63,192 nt of DNA from an uncultured Bacteroidales bacterium (GTDB lineage Bacteria > Bacteroidota > Bacteroidia > Bacteroidales > Muribaculaceae). The stretch is from the NCBI GenBank assembly GCA_902785925.1, contig CADAAI010000025.1, forward strand, positions 1 through 63,192, given 5' to 3'. Made by a program: the position numbers and the translations under genes. The number at the start of each line of letters is the position of its first letter. Position 1 is the stretch's first letter. Shown here piece by piece: positions 1 through 10,600 of this stretch. The notes beneath the pieces are model-generated. The model had not been told where the DNA came from, searched no databases, and saw only the letters and a program-made list of their open reading frames with translations.

Positions 1-1
1 C

Positions 2-55
2 AAAGAAGAACTCGCACGATTTAAGAAAGAGAGTAGCAAGCCGATAATTGAGTAA
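2..55 (+). CDS. 3' end of an unidentified gene
   Basis: An open frame enters from the left edge and ends at TAA 53-55, giving a lysine- and glutamate-rich tail of 17 residues (KEELARFKKESSKPIIE). A terminator-like hairpin follows about 35 bp later, which supports a real gene end. Too little is present to name a product. Confidence 0.45.
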   Translation, partial: KEELARFKKESSKPIIE

Positions 56-86
56 CACTTTTAGTTATCGTCTTTTAAGAGCTATA

Positions 87-130
87 GCGGTTGGTTTACA
101 ATTATGCCAACCAACCACTATTGTTTTGTT
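87..130 (+). terminator. Probable intrinsic terminator
   Basis: An 8-bp perfect stem (GGTTGGTT at 89-96, AACCAACC at 109-116) is followed by a T-rich run. It lies between the gene ending at 55 and the convergent gene ending at 146, so it could serve the plus strand or both. Confidence 0.5.
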
Positions 131-145
131 AAGAAGAGTACCACA

Positions 146-919
146 CTATTTCTGTGAGACGCGCACAGGACGCACGCTTTGACCGCTGCTGCGGTACTCG
201 CTGCTCAAGCCCACGTAGTCATCCGATATAAATAAAAGGTAGTCGGCGTAATATGGGTAGTAGGAATTGGAGCCGTGCATGCGCGACCAGTAACCGCCCA
301 TAGTGCCGGCGAAGTTGAGGTCGCTACCCCAGCAGTAGCCGATGGCAGGCAAGAACAGCGTCGCGCCATTGATGTAGCTGGTTACCAAGTAGCCGTTCAC
401 ACCGTTCCTAGTGGTCCACTGTGTGGTGCAGTTACCAAGCAACTCTTGAATCTGTGCATATGACGGCATACACCACTCCTCACCCCAGTTGACAGTGGCG
501 GCATCGTCCTCGGGGTCAAGCTCTGTCTTGTTATCAACAAAACCATTGTAGCCGTGTGAACTGTTGGCGCAATACTTGGTCAGAGTGTTGTGGGTGCCGT
601 TGCACCACTTGTAGGTGCTCCAGTCATACACATCTTTGGGAGTGGTCTCGCCCCAGGCAAAGTAGTCGCCATAATCTTCAGGCTTATCGGCACCCACGTT
701 TGTTGTCGCCCACTTCGTGCCGGAGGGCAACCCCAAGTCAACATACTCATGAGTGTCAGGTGGGGGCACATTGCCCAAGAGATAGTCATAAATCGCGGTT
801 ATATCGGTCGCTGTCACTGAACCATCACCATTCACATCATAATTATAGTTCAGTGAATAACCTGCCACACTAAATGTGGATGCAATGAATAATAGGATAA
901 ATAATTTCTTCATAAGCAC
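146..919 (-). CDS. Secreted dockerin-like / FISUMP domain protein
   Basis: A 257-residue exported protein. It begins with a signal peptide (about 1-20, MKK then a hydrophobic run). Residues about 27-49 form a dockerin type I-like calcium loop (DVNGDGSVTATDITAIYDY). The rest matches the Fibrobacter succinogenes major paralogous (FISUMP) domain: it opens with EYVDLGLPSGTKWA, has a central WGEEWCMPS and ends in SVRPVR. The first ATG gives MLMKK; an ATG two codons later (913) is equally good. The same FISUMP module occurs in the two kinase-like proteins at 33751-36798, and the dockerin-like loop recurs in the two proteins at 55421-59092. The role is unknown; it is probably displayed at the cell surface. 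True cellulosomal dockerin function is not implied. Confidence 0.8.
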   Translation of the reverse strand: MLMKKLFILLFIASTFSVAGYSLNYNYDVNGDGSVTATDITAIYDYLLGNVPPPDTHEYVDLGLPSGTKWATTNVGADKPEDYGDYFAWGETTPKDVYDWSTYKWCNGTHNTLTKYCANSSHGYNGFVDNKTELDPEDDAATVNWGEEWCMPSYAQIQELLGNCTTQWTTRNGVNGYLVTSYINGATLFLPAIGYCWGSDLNFAGTMGGYWSRMHGSNSYYPYYADYLLFISDDYVGLSSEYRSSGQSVRPVRVSQK

Positions 920-1132
920 TGAAATTATAAGTCATTAAACAAGTAGTGAATTACACAATAAGGCGGCACACTCCACACGATGGTGGAATGTGTAGATTGC
1001 AAAGACAAACAAAAAAAGTGGAAAAAACTACTATTTTTTGAAAAAAACACCAAGACAAGACATGTTTTTTTACAAAAAAGGCTGTTATGGCAACAAATAC
1101 TAAAATAACTCACCGATTTTATTCGGTGCCAT

Positions 1133-1384
1133 CTCTCCACTCTAAGTATATTTTATTGAAGAATTTTAGTGCGAAGCACCATTATAATTTTAGCGACCGT
1201 AGGGAGCCTTAATTTCCACTCCGCCAGGAGTGGCAAACTAACAACTCTCTTCCCTCTCCCCTGAAAAACTCTCTTCCCTCTCCACTCTAAGTATATTTTA
1301 TTGAAGAATTTTTAGTGCGAAGCACCATTATAATTTTAGCGACCATAGGGAGCCTTAATTTCCACTCCGCCAGGAGTGGCAAAC
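1133..1384. repeat. Direct repeat of about 106 bp, two copies
   Basis: Copy 1 (1133-1238) and copy 2 (1278-1384) are nearly identical, differing by one extra T and a G/A change. Each ends with the hairpin CCACTCC-GCCA-GGAGTGG. The spacer and flanks are polypyrimidine runs (CTCTTCCCTCTCC) of a kind that recurs at 3620 and 59465. No reading frame is supported in 920-1450; the rest of this gap is AT-rich and probably carries the promoter of the minus-strand gene ending at 919. Confidence 0.85.
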
Positions 1385-1414
1385 AAACAACTAATAACTA
1401 ATAACTTTTTAATA

Positions 1415-1446
1415 TTGTTCCCCTCTCATCCCTCATCCTATCTTTG
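1415..1446 (+). promoter_or_regulatory. Bacteroidetes-type promoter of the 1468 gene
   Basis: TTG at 1415-1417 and TATCTTTG at 1439-1446, 21 bp apart, match the Bacteroidetes -33/-7 pattern. The predicted transcription start near 1453 leaves a very short leader before ATG 1468. Confidence 0.6.
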
Positions 1447-1467
1447 CCTAAAAAACTCTAATCTATC

Positions 1468-4161
1468 ATGAAAAACACAGCAAACAAACTAAGAATCGTG
1501 CATCGTGGAGTGGCGCAGCTCCACAATGGCGAGAGTGCGCAGCCGGGCTTGGCTGCTGTGCTGACCAACATGCGCGAACGTGAGGATGCCCTTGAAGTGG
1601 TGGGGAATCCGCGATCGATTGACCAACTGGAGCTGGGCGACAGTATGCTGCTAGTCGACGACGACCGCACTCTAGTGCTACGTGACGGAAATGTGGTGTG
1701 GAACAATGTGGTGGTGCTCAACACTGCGGCAACGGTAATTTCGGCACATAAGGTGGGGGCGATGCTGGTGGTGGTGACCAGCGAGGGTAATGTGGTGATG
1801 AGGCGCACCGCTTCAGGCTATTCCACTCTTAATATCGACTCGGCATTGCCACAGTTGCACCTGTCGGCGGTGGAGCAACAAGCGATGACGACAACCATCC
1901 CGGCGTTTGAGTTCGACCAGCCCTACACAGCATGGCAAGCACCGCTCGCGACAGCCGATGTGGAGGCTTACTCACGACTTGTGCGCAATGCGGTGGCGAC
2001 AATGCAACGCTCGGCAGCCTCGCAGGGACGCTTCACGGGAGTGATGCTGGTGCGTTATGCCGTGAGGCTTTGGGACGATTCCTATCTTTGGGTAAGCCAA
2101 CCGCTCATGGTGGGGCACAGCTTAATAAGCGCCAACTATCGCTCTACCGCAACAGTGACATCGAGCAATAACCGCTTCACTGGCACCGAGGCTTTCTCGC
2201 TCGAAGTGAATAGCTATCGCTTGGGCATATCAGTGGCGCAGGGCATCGCTGCCGAGTGGCGCGACGTGGTAAAGGCTATCGACGTGATGGTGATGCCTCA
2301 GGCGGCACTCGTCGACCTAAACTCACTTGACTACCGATGCGTCGTGACAACGTCGAGCGGAACGAGGCGATATCTGCTTGAGGTGGGACTCAAACCACGC
2401 TCGGTAAGTGCAATAGTGCAGCAGGCTATGGCAGGTGACTGGCGAGTGGTGGCATCGACGGCTTGTCTCGACGGTTCGGCTTTCACTGCCGTCAACACGG
2501 CGATGGCATCGCAGCAAGTGCTGCCAGGAGTGAGGTGCGACGTGGTGGCTTCGCAGCTGCTCAATCCTAGGGTAGTATCACAACAACACGCAGCGCAGGC
2601 GATGGAATGCTCAACGTTGCGCCCAGTCTCGTCTGTAGCGATGGAGCACAACGGCCGTCTCTATCAGGCACCATCGTCATTTACAATAAGTAACCCTTGG
2701 CACATGTTGCCGTGGCTCGACGGTACGTTGAGTGCAGGCTCGGTGACTGCCACGGTGCAGGTGACGCTCGCCACGAGCGAGGGCGCGGTGGTAGTGACAA
2801 AATCTCTTACCTGTCTATGCTCGGGCACAGCGCTGAATCCCATAATCGCTTTCCCCGACGTGCGTGCCACCCACATTGCCATTGCCGTGGGCAACAAAGT
2901 GTGGGAGAGTGACCTCGAACCCATCGAGGCAATGGGCATTGCTGCATTTATCAATCCATCGCTGCACAGCAACTCTCTTGTGACAGGAACGTTGCCCCCT
3001 GCTAATGCTGCTGTAGCAGCAATACCGACTCAGGGCACAATTTTGGTCAGTGCGGTGGGAAACCCGCTGGTAACACAATGGCGCGCGGCGGTGAGCGGAT
3101 GTGCCATCAGGGCGATGGGGGCAGCGTGCCGTCCCATCTATTCGGGTGGTTTCGGACGTTATCCCATCTACCTCTTTACAACTCAGGGAATCATGGCGTT
3201 GCCGCAAACCACCAGCGGCAGCTATGGCGAGCCACGTCTAATAACCGAGACCGTGCTTGCCCAGGGTTCTATGCCAGTGGCTGGTGGCGACGCTCTGTGG
3301 TTCGTCTCTCAGCACGGCATCCTGTGCTCCATCTCAGGCAGTATACTCACCCGCCACCTCGACCTGAGTCAGCTGAGTCAGGTGAGTCAACTGAGTCAGG
3401 CGAGTCGCCTGAGTCCGAGTAGCTCCCCCTCAAAGATAGAGGGGGTTAAGGGGAGTATGACCTCATCGAGTCGCCTGAGTCCGAGTAGCTCCCCCTCTAA
3501 GATAGAGGGGGTTAAGGGGAGTATGACCTCATCGAGTCAACTGAGTCCAACTCTCTCCCCCTCTAAGATAGAGGGGGTTAAGGGGAGTATGACCTCATCG
3601 AGTCAATTGAGTCCAACTCTCTCCCCTCTCTCCTCTTCCCTCTCACCTGAAAATTTCCTCTCACCTGAAATAGCCTGGAACGATCGAGAGCGCGAACTCT
3701 GGATAGCAGGACCCGATGGTCATGTGGTTGTGCTCATGCCTTCGGGGCGAACCTACAGTCGTGATATTTCGGTGCACAACTTTTACAGCGACCCGCAGCA
3801 TGCGTTGGCTGTGACAACCGAGGGCGCATTGCTCGACCTCGCCACCGAAGAGTCAACGTCGCAGCAAGTGAGCTACCTTTCGCACCCATTCGAGATCGAT
3901 CCACTTATGTTGCGGAGGCTGAAAAGGATTGTGTGGAATTTTTTTTCTCAAACTGTCCCACCAGCCTCTTTCACTCTCACATTGCGGGGTGAGCGTGGTT
4001 CAAGCTGCCATGGATATATTATAAATAAGGTAAGGGCAAGCGGCACAATTGCAGCGCCACTGTCACGGCCTCTCCTCGTGCCTCCCACCCGCATCCTTCG
4101 CCTTCAGGTCTCGGCAGCGGTTCCCTCGGGCGCACTTCTTCTTCCCACTCAACTCTACTAG
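1468..4161 (+). CDS. Phage stabilization protein-like protein with in-frame repeat insertions
   Basis: An 897-residue protein without a signal peptide. The segment around residues 560-630 (GGFGRYPIYLFTTQGIMALP, then a DALWFVSQHGIL stretch) and the C-terminal PFEIDPLMLRRLKRIVW resemble proteins of Bacteroidetes phages annotated as stabilization or tail-associated proteins. This is my recollection of the family, not a search result. No other phage genes flank it, so it would be an isolated or domesticated relic. Residues about 632-720 are low complexity: a 9-bp repeat (LSQ/VSQ units) runs into three tandem 22-residue units containing SPSKIEGVKGSM. These units are translated copies of an intergenic palindromic repeat, and their 66-bp period keeps the frame open. 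The start ATG 1468 lies 22 bp after a good promoter. Confidence 0.7.
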   Translation: MKNTANKLRIVHRGVAQLHNGESAQPGLAAVLTNMREREDALEVVGNPRSIDQLELGDSMLLVDDDRTLVLRDGNVVWNNVVVLNTAATVISAHKVGAMLVVVTSEGNVVMRRTASGYSTLNIDSALPQLHLSAVEQQAMTTTIPAFEFDQPYTAWQAPLATADVEAYSRLVRNAVATMQRSAASQGRFTGVMLVRYAVRLWDDSYLWVSQPLMVGHSLISANYRSTATVTSSNNRFTGTEAFSLEVNSYRLGISVAQGIAAEWRDVVKAIDVMVMPQAALVDLNSLDYRCVVTTSSGTRRYLLEVGLKPRSVSAIVQQAMAGDWRVVASTACLDGSAFTAVNTAMASQQVLPGVRCDVVASQLLNPRVVSQQHAAQAMECSTLRPVSSVAMEHNGRLYQAPSSFTISNPWHMLPWLDGTLSAGSVTATVQVTLATSEGAVVVTKSLTCLCSGTALNPIIAFPDVRATHIAIAVGNKVWESDLEPIEAMGIAAFINPSLHSNSLVTGTLPPANAAVAAIPTQGTILVSAVGNPLVTQWRAAVSGCAIRAMGAACRPIYSGGFGRYPIYLFTTQGIMALPQTTSGSYGEPRLITETVLAQGSMPVAGGDALWFVSQHGILCSISGSILTRHLDLSQLSQVSQLSQASRLSPSSSPSKIEGVKGSMTSSSRLSPSSSPSKIEGVKGSMTSSSQLSPTLSPSKIEGVKGSMTSSSQLSPTLSPLSSSLSPENFLSPEIAWNDRERELWIAGPDGHVVVLMPSGRTYSRDISVHNFYSDPQHALAVTTEGALLDLATEESTSQQVSYLSHPFEIDPLMLRRLKRIVWNFFSQTVPPASFTLTLRGERGSSCHGYIINKVRASGTIAAPLSRPLLVPPTRILRLQVSAAVPSGALLLPTQLY
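3365..3418 (+). repeat. 9-bp tandem repeat (TGAGTCAGG type) inside a gene
   Basis: Six degenerate units of TGAGTCAGG run from 3365 to 3418 and encode LSQ/VSQ/ASR tripeptides in the phage-like protein. The same 9-mer forms the intergenic array at 59794-59883, so the two loci share a repeat family. Confidence 0.85.
3401..3598 (+). repeat. Three tandem 66-bp units carrying a palindromic intergenic repeat
   Basis: Units start at 3401, 3467 and 3533, and a partial fourth begins at 3599. Each holds the palindrome CCCCCTCTA-AGA-TAGAGGGGG (the first copy has one change), then a GGTTAAGGGGAGTATGAC tail. The same element stands alone between genes at 53019-53059. The 66-bp period is 22 codons, so all copies are translated in one frame. 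Confidence 0.9.
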
Positions 4162-4215
4162 GTGTTGCATGTGATTCATAAAAAATAATTTCGTTTTTGT
4201 CCCAAATAAGATTTA

Positions 4216-4247
4216 TTTGGTGAATCAGGAAAAAGTTTGTAATTTTG
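4216..4247 (+). promoter_or_regulatory. Promoter of the cobalamin riboswitch transcript
   Basis: TTTG 4216-4219 and TAATTTTG 4240-4247 with a 20-bp spacer. Transcription would start near 4254, just ahead of the first conserved riboswitch segment. Confidence 0.65.
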
Positions 4248-4254
4248 CGCCGTG

Positions 4255-4455
4255 ATAATGTGGTGGCCAGCATGAGCATCCGCTCCACTGCTGGCTGAAA
4301 AGGGAACACAGGTGAGAATCCTGGGCAGAACCCGCTGCTGTATTTTCCCCATTACATGTCGCTTGCCGAATTCTCGAAATTTTCGGTCACTGCCATTTTT
4401 TGGTGGGAAGGCCCCAAGGCGAGCGATGGGAATGAGCCAGAAGACCTGCCTCGTT
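4255..4455 (+). promoter_or_regulatory. Cobalamin (B12) riboswitch
   Basis: Conserved parts of the cobalamin aptamer are readable in order: AAAAGGGAACACAGGTGAGA (4298-4317), AATCCTGGGCAGAACCCGCTG in the core that follows, then GAGCGATGGGAATGAGCC and the B12 box AGCCAGAAGACCTGCC (about 4436-4451). It lies on the leader of the 2186-residue surface protein gene and is followed by a terminator at 4608-4645. It should lower expression when adenosylcobalamin is plentiful (family knowledge). Confidence 0.95.
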
Positions 4456-4607
4456 ATCGTTAAAAAATTTCGTGCTCTCGTGGAATTAGGGCCGGAACAC
4501 ATCGCAGGTTTTCAAGCTATTTGCATCGCTCAGGGGCGGCTATAGCCATTGTTGCACACCATCGCCATGGTGTAGTGCATCATTTAGTAACATGCTTCAT
4601 GGTGTTT

Positions 4608-4645
4608 CGTCATTTCATTGAGAGTTGTGTGAAATGACGTTTTTT
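4608..4645 (+). terminator. Intrinsic terminator between B12 riboswitch and start codon
   Basis: A perfect 10-bp stem, CGTCATTTCA (4608-4617) with TGAAATGACG (4630-4639), is followed directly by six T. It sits 20 bp before ATG 4666 and about 155 bp after the B12 box. No further promoter is evident after it, so read-through appears necessary. This is the expected layout for riboswitch-controlled transcription termination. Confidence 0.85.
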
Positions 4646-4665
4646 ATTAATATAATTAATTAACT

Positions 4666-7600
4666 ATGAAGCAACTAAGTTTACTATCCAAGACTTTTGC
4701 GCTGATTGTTGCTATCGCCGCAATGGCACTGCCTGCGCGTGCCGACCGCACTATCAATCAGCTGCAATTTGGCAAGCAGACCATTGAGGTTGCTGCCGAT
4801 GAGGTGATAACCTTCTACGACATGAAAGGTTATCAAGGTATCTCATCATCGAGCAGTAACAACTCGCAGTCGCTCACTGTGTTCAAGCCTGCCGAGGGAA
4901 TGGCTATCCAGCTCACCTTCGAGGACCTTCAAATCTTGAACGACGGTGCCTCCTGGCCTGCTTACGTGAACGTGTATGCTGGCGACCCCGACCCTGATGG
5001 AACGTTCAGCTATGCAACTTCAACAAGTGGTGTGACCGCAAGCTCCACATTGCCCGCGGGCAATGTGCTTGATAAACTTGACGGCACCTATTCTAATCTA
5101 ACCTACACGGCCACCGATGCCTCGGGCATCATCTCGGTGGGTTATCTCTACCGTTATGCCAAAGCCTGTCGAGGCTGGAAGGCTACAGTTAAGTGTATCA
5201 CTCTCGAAGACATGACCGTGACTGGCGCTTCGAGCAACTACGACGACGTTGCTGCTACCACCACTGCAACCGAGGCTATCAACTTCGCAACAGCAGTGGT
5301 TACCACCACAGGAGTGATGAATGCCGACAACGTTACTGGTATTACTTTTAAGGCAACAACCAACGAGGATGCTATCGATCCATTGCAACTGCGCCTTTAC
5401 GCTGGTTCGCAGCCTTCGTTCAAGGGCGCTACACCTCTTGATGCCACTGTCGCTGCCAATCGCGACGGTTACACCTTCACCCTGAACCAGCCACTGACCG
5501 AGGGCACCAACAAGTTCTCGATTGCAGGTGAATATCTGGGTGATGCTGTTCCTGGCGCTAAAGCCGCCATCGAAATAACCAAGATTGCCACTGCCGGCAT
5601 GCCCGATGGTGTGTCTCCGTTCACCGCAGGCACTCCCGTAGCAGTCGCCAAACCTGCTATCGCGCTCATCTCCACAACTCCACAAGTCATCACTGTGGGC
5701 GATGTGCCCTACAACTTCTATGACGACGGCGGCAAGGATGGCAACATCACCCAAGGATTTGAGGGACAAATCACCTTTGTTCCAGCTACCGAGGGCTACG
5801 CCATCAAGATTGACTTCTCGAAGCTCGACCTGTTCAACACTTCAACCGTTGGCTACAACGACGTGTTCAAGTTCTACAACGGCCGCGAGGTGAACGAGGC
5901 AAACCTCATCACCACCTTGCTCGACGAGCCCGAAATCGTGAAATCGACTGCCGACGACGGCTCTATCACCGTCTATCTCAAGAGCACCGCGGGCTATCCC
6001 AAGAGCGGTTGGGAGGCACTGGTGAGCCAGTTCTTGCCAGGCGACATGACACTTGCTGGCGTTACCGGCGAGGCAGCTTCGACCGCTACCGTGAGCGCTG
6101 GCGATACCAATGTTCAGATGCTTGTCATCGACGTGCAGACCGATAACACTGCCAATCCTCTTAGCCTCAAGGGCATCAACCTAACCGCTGCCGACGCTAA
6201 GAATATCGCCAAGGCTCGTGCCTACTATCTTGGCAAGAAGAATACTTTTGTCACTACCAATCCATTTGGAGAGGTTGAGGTAAATGGCACTAGCATTGCC
6301 ATCACTGACGTGCGTGAACTCATCGAGGGTCACAACTATGTGGCCGTAGTACTCGACCTGAACGATAATGCACAGAATGGCGAGGAAATCACTCTGTCGC
6401 TCGACAATGTGCTCGTGGGCGAGACCACTCAGGCTCCCGAGGCTGCAGTTACCGCAACTCGCACCGTAAACAACGTGTGCCATGCCACTCAAGGCTCACA
6501 CAGCCACGTGATCAGCGGCCCTTGGACATTTACTGACACCGAAGGCTACAACGGCAAATATGAGGCCGCAGATGCCGACTACATCGTCACATTCACTCCT
6601 GCCGAGGCGGGATATATGGCTGAGATTGATTTCAGCGATTTCCACGTTTATTATGCAAGCTCAAGCTACAGCACTCGTGCCATCTTTGAGATTTACAGTG
6701 GCACCGAAGTGAATAGCGCCAACTTGCTGTGGAACCTCAAGGACAACAGCGAGCAAGACGTTGGCCCAGGCCACAAGATTCGCTCTACTGCTGCCGATGG
6801 CTCTCTGACCATCCGTTTCAATCCTAAGACCACTAGCAGCTATTATACTCTTGCCGGATGGACGGCTACAGTGACTCCATTCAAGAACCACAACATGGAA
6901 ATCAAGGATGTCACTGTTAACCAGACCAGCACCGACGTGCTCGCTCCTGGCGCAGCCAATGCACAGCTCATCGACTTTGTGGTCAACACCGAGGGAACAC
7001 TCACCACTAAGGTCATCAGTAAGATTAACCTCGACCTCAAGGGCAGCGAAGCTTCGGTAAGCAAGGTTAACGTGCTTTATAACAACACTAACGACTATGC
7101 CACAGCTATAGCATTCGGCTCAGTTGAGAATCCAGCTCAGAGCGAAGTGGAAATCACAGGCGAGCAAGCTCTTGCCGAGGCAGCCAACTACTTCTGGGTA
7201 ACAGTTGACGTGAAGGCCGACGCCGAAGCCGAGGCTCAGGTTGATGCAAAACTCCTCTCGCTAACCGATGCCGACGGCAATGTCACCACTATTGAGAACG
7301 GTGACCCCGAAGGCGTGCGCGTGGTTAAGTACATATTCTTAATGCAACCCGACACTACCATCATTACCGTCAACAATCCTCTTATGTTCTACGACGATGG
7401 CGGTGCCGACGGCAAATTGTCGCCTAACCTGAGTGGTGTGGTAATCTTTGTTCCTGGCGTAGAGAATTCGGCTGTTCAACTCAACACAAAGGACACCTTC
7501 TCGATTGGCTCAGGCAAGATGATGATTTATAGCGGTCAGGAAGTTGATGCCAACAATATCCTTGGCAATGTGACTGGTTATTCTACTACTAACGGACCTG

Positions 7601-10600
7601 TTGGCCTGATTAGCAAGTCGGAAGATGGTGCCATTACCGTTGATTTCAAGGGCAACAGCGCTACCACACTCGACGGATGGGCAATCGAGGTTAGTCTGCA
7701 CGAGAAGACTCCTTACACCATTGAGTCGATTGCTGTAACCAACACTACGGGTGATGTGATGCGCAACTCTCAAGACAACGCGATGCAGCAACTCAAGCTT
7801 GAGGTTAGTGGTGACAAGGATCCTATTGCGGTCAACAGCGTGAAGTTCAACACTACTGGCACCACCAGTATTAGCGACATCGCTGCTGCCAAGTTGTATT
7901 ACACTGAACACAACTCTGTTTTCAGCAATAGTAATTTGCTTGCAACAATCAATAGTGTTGCCGAGGGTGAAAACATCTTTACACTTGACCAACCTCTTGT
8001 GATAAGCGACAATGGTGATTACTACCTGTGGATTGCTTACGACATCGCCGAGGAGGCAACAGCGGGCAATGTAGTTGCAACTCAGGCTATAAGCCTCAAT
8101 AATGGTGAGGATATCGCAATCACCGGTGATGCTGCTTCACGAAACATTAAGGCTGGCCTCAAGGGCAACTACATCATTGGTGCTAGCGACAATGCCAACT
8201 ACCACAGCTTTGCCGAAGCAATTACCGCTCTGCAAGGCGGCGTTGAGGGTGCAGTGACCTTCCAGGTTGAAGACGGCACCTATGCCGAGAATATCTGGTT
8301 TGCTGCCATTCCTGGTGCTGGTGAGCAGAACACCATCACATTCACCAGCCTAAACGACAACCGCAGTAACGTTACCATTACTGGCTCGGGAAGCTCGGAA
8401 TATTTGCCAGGCTCTTCATCCTACAAGAAAGGCGTGGTATTCATTGAGAACACACCTTATGTCACTCTCGAGAAGATGAGCTTCATTCCAAGCAAGGAGA
8501 GTGAATATAGTTATGTTGTGCAAATCTATGACCGCAGCCATCACTTCACAATGCGTGATTGCTATGTGAAGGCGACTCCAGTACTGAGCGGATATGGCGG
8601 CATCAACTTGGTGAAGATGACAGCAGTTAACGAAGAAGGACGTAATAACGATTTCGCCACATTCGAGAACAACACCCTTGAAGGCGGTTATATCGCCTTC
8701 TATCTGGGTGGAACCAACAATGTGTCACTCAGCAAAGAGCAGGGCCTCATCGTGCGTGGCAACACCATCAGCGAGGCTGGTTCGAAGGGTATCTACATCT
8801 ACGATGAGATTAATACAATCGTTGAGAATAATACTATCACCCAGTCTACAGTTCAGAGGACTGGTTACTGGGGCATCGACATGGCTCGCAACCGTGGCAC
8901 AGTGGTGATAAATGCCAATAAGATTTATAATTCTACTACCTACTATAGCGGTGGTATAGAACTGCGTGGCGAGACCTGGGGCACCGAGGAGTCTCCAGTG
9001 CTCGTGACCAACAATGTCGTATCAATCATTAACTCGCCGAGCAACAGTTCAGCAGGTATTCAGGTCGACATTGACCAAAAATATATTTCGCTCTACAATA
9101 ACACAGTGCGCATTGCTGGTTCGGGAGGATATTGCTTCTACACCGCTAGCCGCACAAGCAAGCTCTACGACGGCATCAAGCTGCAAAACAACCTGCTGCA
9201 GAATGCGACCAACAGCCCCGTTATGTTTATATTTAACGGATATGCCGATAAGGCTCAAATGTTGAACAATGCCTTCTGGGGTGAGACTGTGCTCACCGAT
9301 ACCGATGTTGACGCTCTGAATGCCATCGACGGCAACTCGGGCAACATCGTTGAGCAGGCCGAGTTCATGAGCGAGAGCGATCTCCACCTCTTGAGTGCAG
9401 GCAATCTCAACATGGGTCTGCCCGTTGATTTCATCACCACCGATGCCGACGGAAAGCAGCGCGATGCCGAGAATCCTACGGTAGGTGCCTATGAGTTTGC
9501 CGAGGTTGTTGTTGAGAAGCCCGAGATTGCCGAGGGTTACCCAACCGTTAACGACATCACCGAGACCACTGCAACCGTTAAGAGCAAGTGGACAGTGAGC
9601 GGCAAGCTCTATTACATGGTTGAGACAGTTACTGGTGAGCCTTCTGGGGCTCCAATGCTCAAGAGTGTGACTGCCGACCAACTGAAGGAAACCGAAGGTG
9701 TTGACATCACTGCCGATACCGAGGTGAATACCAACCTCACCGACCTTACTCCAAACACTACCTACAAGGCTTACCTAATGGTAGTGAGCCCACTTGGCGA
9801 GGAGAGCGATGTGGTTGAAACCGAGGAGTTCACCACTCTGCGTCACATCGAGCCATTGACTGCTACTCTCAACAAGGTGGCAGCCACCATTAATGCCGGT
9901 GAAACCGCTACCATCACTCCTGTGGTGGCTGGTGGCGACGAGCCTTACACCTATGAATGGCGCGATCAGATGAACGTGGTTGTGGGTAACGAGGCAACTC
10001 TCGCTGTTGCTCCCGAGTATTCTTATGGTTACCGTCTCACCGTGACAAGTGCCGATGGCCAGACCGCAAGCGCCAAGACTGGAGTGCGCGTTCTGGGCGA
10101 GGCAGTTACAGCGTCGATGGATGACAACTACCTTGACGAGGAGAGCCACTGGGCTTACGACCCAACCACTGCATCAATGGTTGAGGACGGATTCTATAGC
10201 GGTTCTTACTACTTTAACAATGGTGCTATGCCAAGCTACAACTACTGGTATGGCTACTCGCTAAGCAACGAGACTGCTACTAGCTACACTGCTCTCACCG
10301 ACCAGTGGCACAGCGCAGTGGGCGAGGGTCACAATGGCTCTAGCAACTTCTCTATCGCCTTCCCTGAGGGCCAATTCATAGAGATTACCAACAGCGTCGA
10401 CGGAGACAATTTGAAGGGTGTGTATGTGAGCAACACCGCTTATGCCTATAATGGCATGGCAGTGGGCGACGGATTTGCCACCGCATTCTCTCAGGGTTCG
10501 TGGTTCAAGCTCACTGCTGTGGGATTTGATGCCGACGACGAGGAAACGGCTCGCGTCGACTTCTATCTTGCCGATTATCGCAGCGACAACGCACTTGACC

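Noticed and set aside
4176..4502. A minus-strand frame across the B12 riboswitch
   Set aside because: The region is explained by the conserved cobalamin aptamer on the plus strand.
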